DNA from: Maledivibacter sp.
GTDB lineage: Bacteria; Bacillota; Clostridia; Peptostreptococcales; Caminicellaceae
Length of the DNA stretch: 64,000 nucleotides
Assembly (NCBI GenBank): GCA_025210375.1
Contig: JAOASB010000047.1
Coordinates: 1-64,000 of the forward strand
Direction of reading: 5' to 3'
Shown here: piece by piece, positions 62,012 to 64,000 of the stretch
Layout: every line of letters starts with the position of its first letter
Numbering within the stretch: position 1 is the stretch's first letter
Program-made: the position numbers and the translations under genes
The notes under the pieces: generated by a model
What the model was told of the DNA's origin: nothing
Database searches by the model: none
Seen by the model: the letters and a program-made list of their open reading frames with translations, nothing else

Positions 62012-62935
62012 GTGATCAAAAATTTTGAGGGGCTTATTAGCGTTGCAAAAAAGCAAACCATGATGAAGCTAGCTGTAGCTGCTGCCCAGGATGAAGATGT
62101 CTTGATAGCTGTATGCGGTGCAGCTCAGATGGGAATTGTAAAACCCATATTGGTAGGCGAAGAATTAAGAATTATAGAAATTGCTAAAAAAAATAATCTC
62201 GACATTAGTAGGTATGAACTAATTAACAAAACTGATATTATAGAAGCAGCGAGAACAGCGGTTGAATTAGTAAACGCTGGGAAGGCAGATTTTGTAATGA
62301 AGGGGTTAATAGACACTTCCATATTGTTAAAAGCTGTTTTGGATAGGGAAATAGGACTTAGAACAGATAGTTTGTTGAGTCATGTAATGGTTTATCAGGT
62401 TCCTACGTACCATAAGCTGCTATTTATGACCGACGGGGGAATGAATATAGCTCCTTCGTTAGATGAAAAAGCATTAATTTTAAAAAACTCAGTCAAGGTT
62501 GCCCAGGCCATGGGCATTGAAAATGTCAAGGTTGCTTGTCTAACAGCCAAGGAAAAAGTTAGTACAAAGATGATAGCTACAGTTGATGCTGATAAATTAA
62601 AGGAAATGGATACTAGGGGTGAATTTGGCGAGGGCGTAATAGTAGAAGGGCCTATAGCCTTTGATCTTGCGGTATCAAAGGAAGCTGCACAAACAAAGAA
62701 GTTTAAAAGTGAAGTAGCTGGAGATGCCGATATACTTATTGTTCCAGTGATTGAAGTGGGTAATGGAATTGGGAAAGCTTTAACCTATATGGCCAATGCG
62801 GAGTCAGCTGGAATAATAATGGGCGCTAAAGCCCCAGTTGTTTTAGTATCCCGTGCTGATAGTTATAAAGCCAAATTAAATTCTATAGCATTGGGAAGTG
62901 TTATAGCGGCATATCAGTCTGGTGAAACAAAATAG
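62012..62935 (+). CDS. ptb: Phosphate butyryltransferase (phosphate acetyl/butyryltransferase family)
   Basis: The 307-residue product matches Ptb length and pattern: A-D-F-V-M-K-G-L-I-D-T (about 91-101), M-T-D-G-G-M-N-I-A-P (about 137-146) and the C-terminal N-G-I-G-K-A-L-T-Y-M-A-N-A-E-S-A-G-I-I-M-G-A-K-A-P-V-V-L. It interconverts acyl-CoA and acyl phosphate so that a kinase can make ATP. Branched-chain or aryl acyl-CoA may be the real substrates, given the iorA gene that follows 55 bases later. The start is GTG at 62012. Confidence 0.88.
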   Translation: MIKNFEGLISVAKKQTMMKLAVAAAQDEDVLIAVCGAAQMGIVKPILVGEELRIIEIAKKNNLDISRYELINKTDIIEAARTAVELVNAGKADFVMKGLIDTSILLKAVLDREIGLRTDSLLSHVMVYQVPTYHKLLFMTDGGMNIAPSLDEKALILKNSVKVAQAMGIENVKVACLTAKEKVSTKMIATVDADKLKEMDTRGEFGEGVIVEGPIAFDLAVSKEAAQTKKFKSEVAGDADILIVPVIEVGNGIGKALTYMANAESAGIIMGAKAPVVLVSRADSYKAKLNSIALGSVIAAYQSGETK

Positions 62936-62954
62936 ACTAGTTATTTTTTAATAT
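62930..62954. repeat. Minimal palindrome matching joined family C ends
   Basis: AAAATAGACTAGTTATTTTTT, just after the ptb stop codon, equals the two family C termini joined at ACTAGT with no interior. It could be a footprint left by excision or a simple chance palindrome. Confidence 0.35.
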
Positions 62955-62990
62955 ATATAGCTAAATAGAAATGACAAGGAGAGTGAAATA

Positions 62991-64000
62991 ATGAAGAAGT
63001 TTTTGACAGGTAATGAAGCGGTAGCCCGTGGTGCATATGAAGCCGGAGTTACATTTGCTTCTGCTTATCCAGGTACACCAAGTACAGAGATTCTAGAAAA
63101 TATTGCTCCATATAAAAAAGATATCTATGCCGAATGGGCACCCAATGAAAAAGTTGCTTTGGAATCTTCTATTGGGGCATCCATAGCTGGGGCAAGATCC
63201 CTTGCTGCTATGAAGCATGTTGGGGTCAATGTAGCTGCTGACCCTCTTTTCACATATGCTTATACAGGCGTAAATGGTGGAATGGTTTTAGTATCTGCAG
63301 ATGATCCTGGAATGCACAGTTCACAAAACGAACAAGATAATAGAATGTATGCAAGATTTTCTAAAATAGCTATGGTTGAACCAAGTGATAGCCAAGAAAG
63401 TAAGGATTTTATAAAAACGGCAATAGAGATTAGTGAAAAATTTGATACTCCTGTTTTATTTAGAATGACCACTAGAATTTGTCATAGCAAAGGTATAGTT
63501 GAGTTTGGGGAAAGAGAAGAAGTAGAGATTAAAAAATATGAAAAGAATATACCAAAGTATGTGGCGGCTCCAGCTAATGGTAGAGTGCTACGTGTTAAGG
63601 TTGAACAAAGAACAAAGGAATTAGAAGAATTTAGCAATACTACTGAATTAAACAGATTTGAATGGAATAATAAAAAAATAGGTATTATTACTTCAGGGGT
63701 TGCTTATCAATATGCTAAGGAAGTATTCGGTGATGAGGTTTCCTATTTAAAGCTTGGGTTTACTTTTCCACTACCAATGAAGAAAATAAAAGAGTTCGCT
63801 GACCAGGTAGAGACTCTTTATATTATAGAAGAGTTAGAACCATATATAGAGGAACAAATAAAAGCTGTAGGCATTGATTGTATAGGTAAGGATGTGATAC
63901 CTGGAATAGGTGAACTGAATCCCGATATAATCGCTAAGGCAATTCTAGGAGAAGAAAGAGAAACTATTAAATTTGACGAGTCAAAAACCGTAGGACGTCC
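62991..64000 (+). CDS. iorA: Indolepyruvate ferredoxin oxidoreductase alpha subunit (5' part)
   Basis: The frame is open from ATG at 62991 (after AAGGAGAGTG) to the window edge: 336 codons, truncated by the edge only. It begins MKKFLTGNEAVARGAYEAGV, then A-Y-P-G-T-P-S-T-E-I-L-E, E-W-A-P-N-E-K-V-A-L-E, and D-D-P-G-M-H-S-S-Q-N-E-Q-D-N-R, all IorA hallmarks. The thiamine-diphosphate and Fe-S domains would lie beyond the edge. The enzyme oxidises aryl pyruvates from aromatic amino acids to acyl-CoA with ferredoxin as acceptor. With ptb it suggests energy gain from amino acid fermentation. Confidence 0.93.
   Translation, partial: MKKFLTGNEAVARGAYEAGVTFASAYPGTPSTEILENIAPYKKDIYAEWAPNEKVALESSIGASIAGARSLAAMKHVGVNVAADPLFTYAYTGVNGGMVLVSADDPGMHSSQNEQDNRMYARFSKIAMVEPSDSQESKDFIKTAIEISEKFDTPVLFRMTTRICHSKGIVEFGEREEVEIKKYEKNIPKYVAAPANGRVLRVKVEQRTKELEEFSNTTELNRFEWNNKKIGIITSGVAYQYAKEVFGDEVSYLKLGFTFPLPMKKIKEFADQVETLYIIEELEPYIEEQIKAVGIDCIGKDVIPGIGELNPDIIAKAILGEERETIKFDESKTVGR

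Overview
The window is a low-GC stretch of a spore-forming, anaerobic Firmicute of the class Clostridia. I infer this from two alpha/beta-type small acid-soluble spore proteins, a PdaB-type deacetylase, a YtxC homologue and a GerMN lipoprotein. Amino-acid fermentation genes (L-cysteine desulfidase, phosphate butyryltransferase, indolepyruvate ferredoxin oxidoreductase), RNA control by T-box and L-box, and AT-rich codon use with many TTG/GTG starts point the same way. I cannot name a genus; gene content fits Tissierellales or Peptostreptococcales-like groups. No prophage, CRISPR array, rRNA or transposase gene is visible.

Layout. 1-8.6 kb: beta-propeller protein, DUF4364 regulator, spore protein, short QueG-like Fe-S protein, two polysaccharide deacetylases, a P-loop-less Mur-ligase-like fragment, a two-OB-fold SSB-like protein and a tiny membrane protein, separated by repeat-filled gaps. 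9-15 kb: PfkB sugar kinase, then a sigma-54 activator, a sigma-54 promoter with L-cysteine desulfidase, and a convergent gate-domain membrane protein. 15.7-22.9 kb: hpt; lysine biosynthesis on the minus strand (asd, lysine riboswitch, dapA, dapB, dapH) with a divergent M20 deacylase and a CPBP protease. 23-29 kb: second spore protein, methyltransferase, cold-shock protein, Hsp33, four tRNAs (Val, Phe, Gly, Cys), DUF6873, YtxC, DUF445. 29-33 kb: T-box plus thrS, and a convergent short FtsH-type protease. 33.8-39 kb: DUF3798 lipoprotein plus ABC transporter. 39-49 kb: infC-rpmI-rplT, Trk potassium uptake, rRNA methyltransferase, yqzL, T-box plus pheS-pheT, zapA. 49.6-56.3 kb: mutS2, DUF523, GerMN, rhomboid protease, T-box plus argS. 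56.5-64 kb: unknown protein, amidase-domain protein, radical SAM protein, membrane protein, TPR protein, ptb and the start of iorA.

The most distinctive feature is the intergenic DNA. At least five families of short non-coding repeats recur: A (about 160 bp, inverted ends with a GAGGAAATTGCATAA-like terminus), B (104 bp, TATAG...CTATA ends), C (about 140 bp, palindromic, ACTAGT-containing ends), D (about 105-170 bp, CCCAGATTATTCAT ends) and E (a TTGTTGAC/GTCAACAA palindrome next to terminators). They look like non-autonomous mobile elements and are partly nested. Some supply stop codons (Mur-like gene, TPR gene), one lies between a T-box and pheS, and one deletion derivative overlaps the 5' end of the potassium channel gene. 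A probable gene remnant lies beside a nested A/B copy upstream of mutS2.

Regulation readable from the sequence: three T-box leaders with specifier codons ACT, TTC and CGC matching thrS, pheS and argS; a lysine riboswitch placed between asd and dapA; a near-consensus sigma-54 promoter before the cysteine desulfidase gene; and an ATT start codon for IF3.
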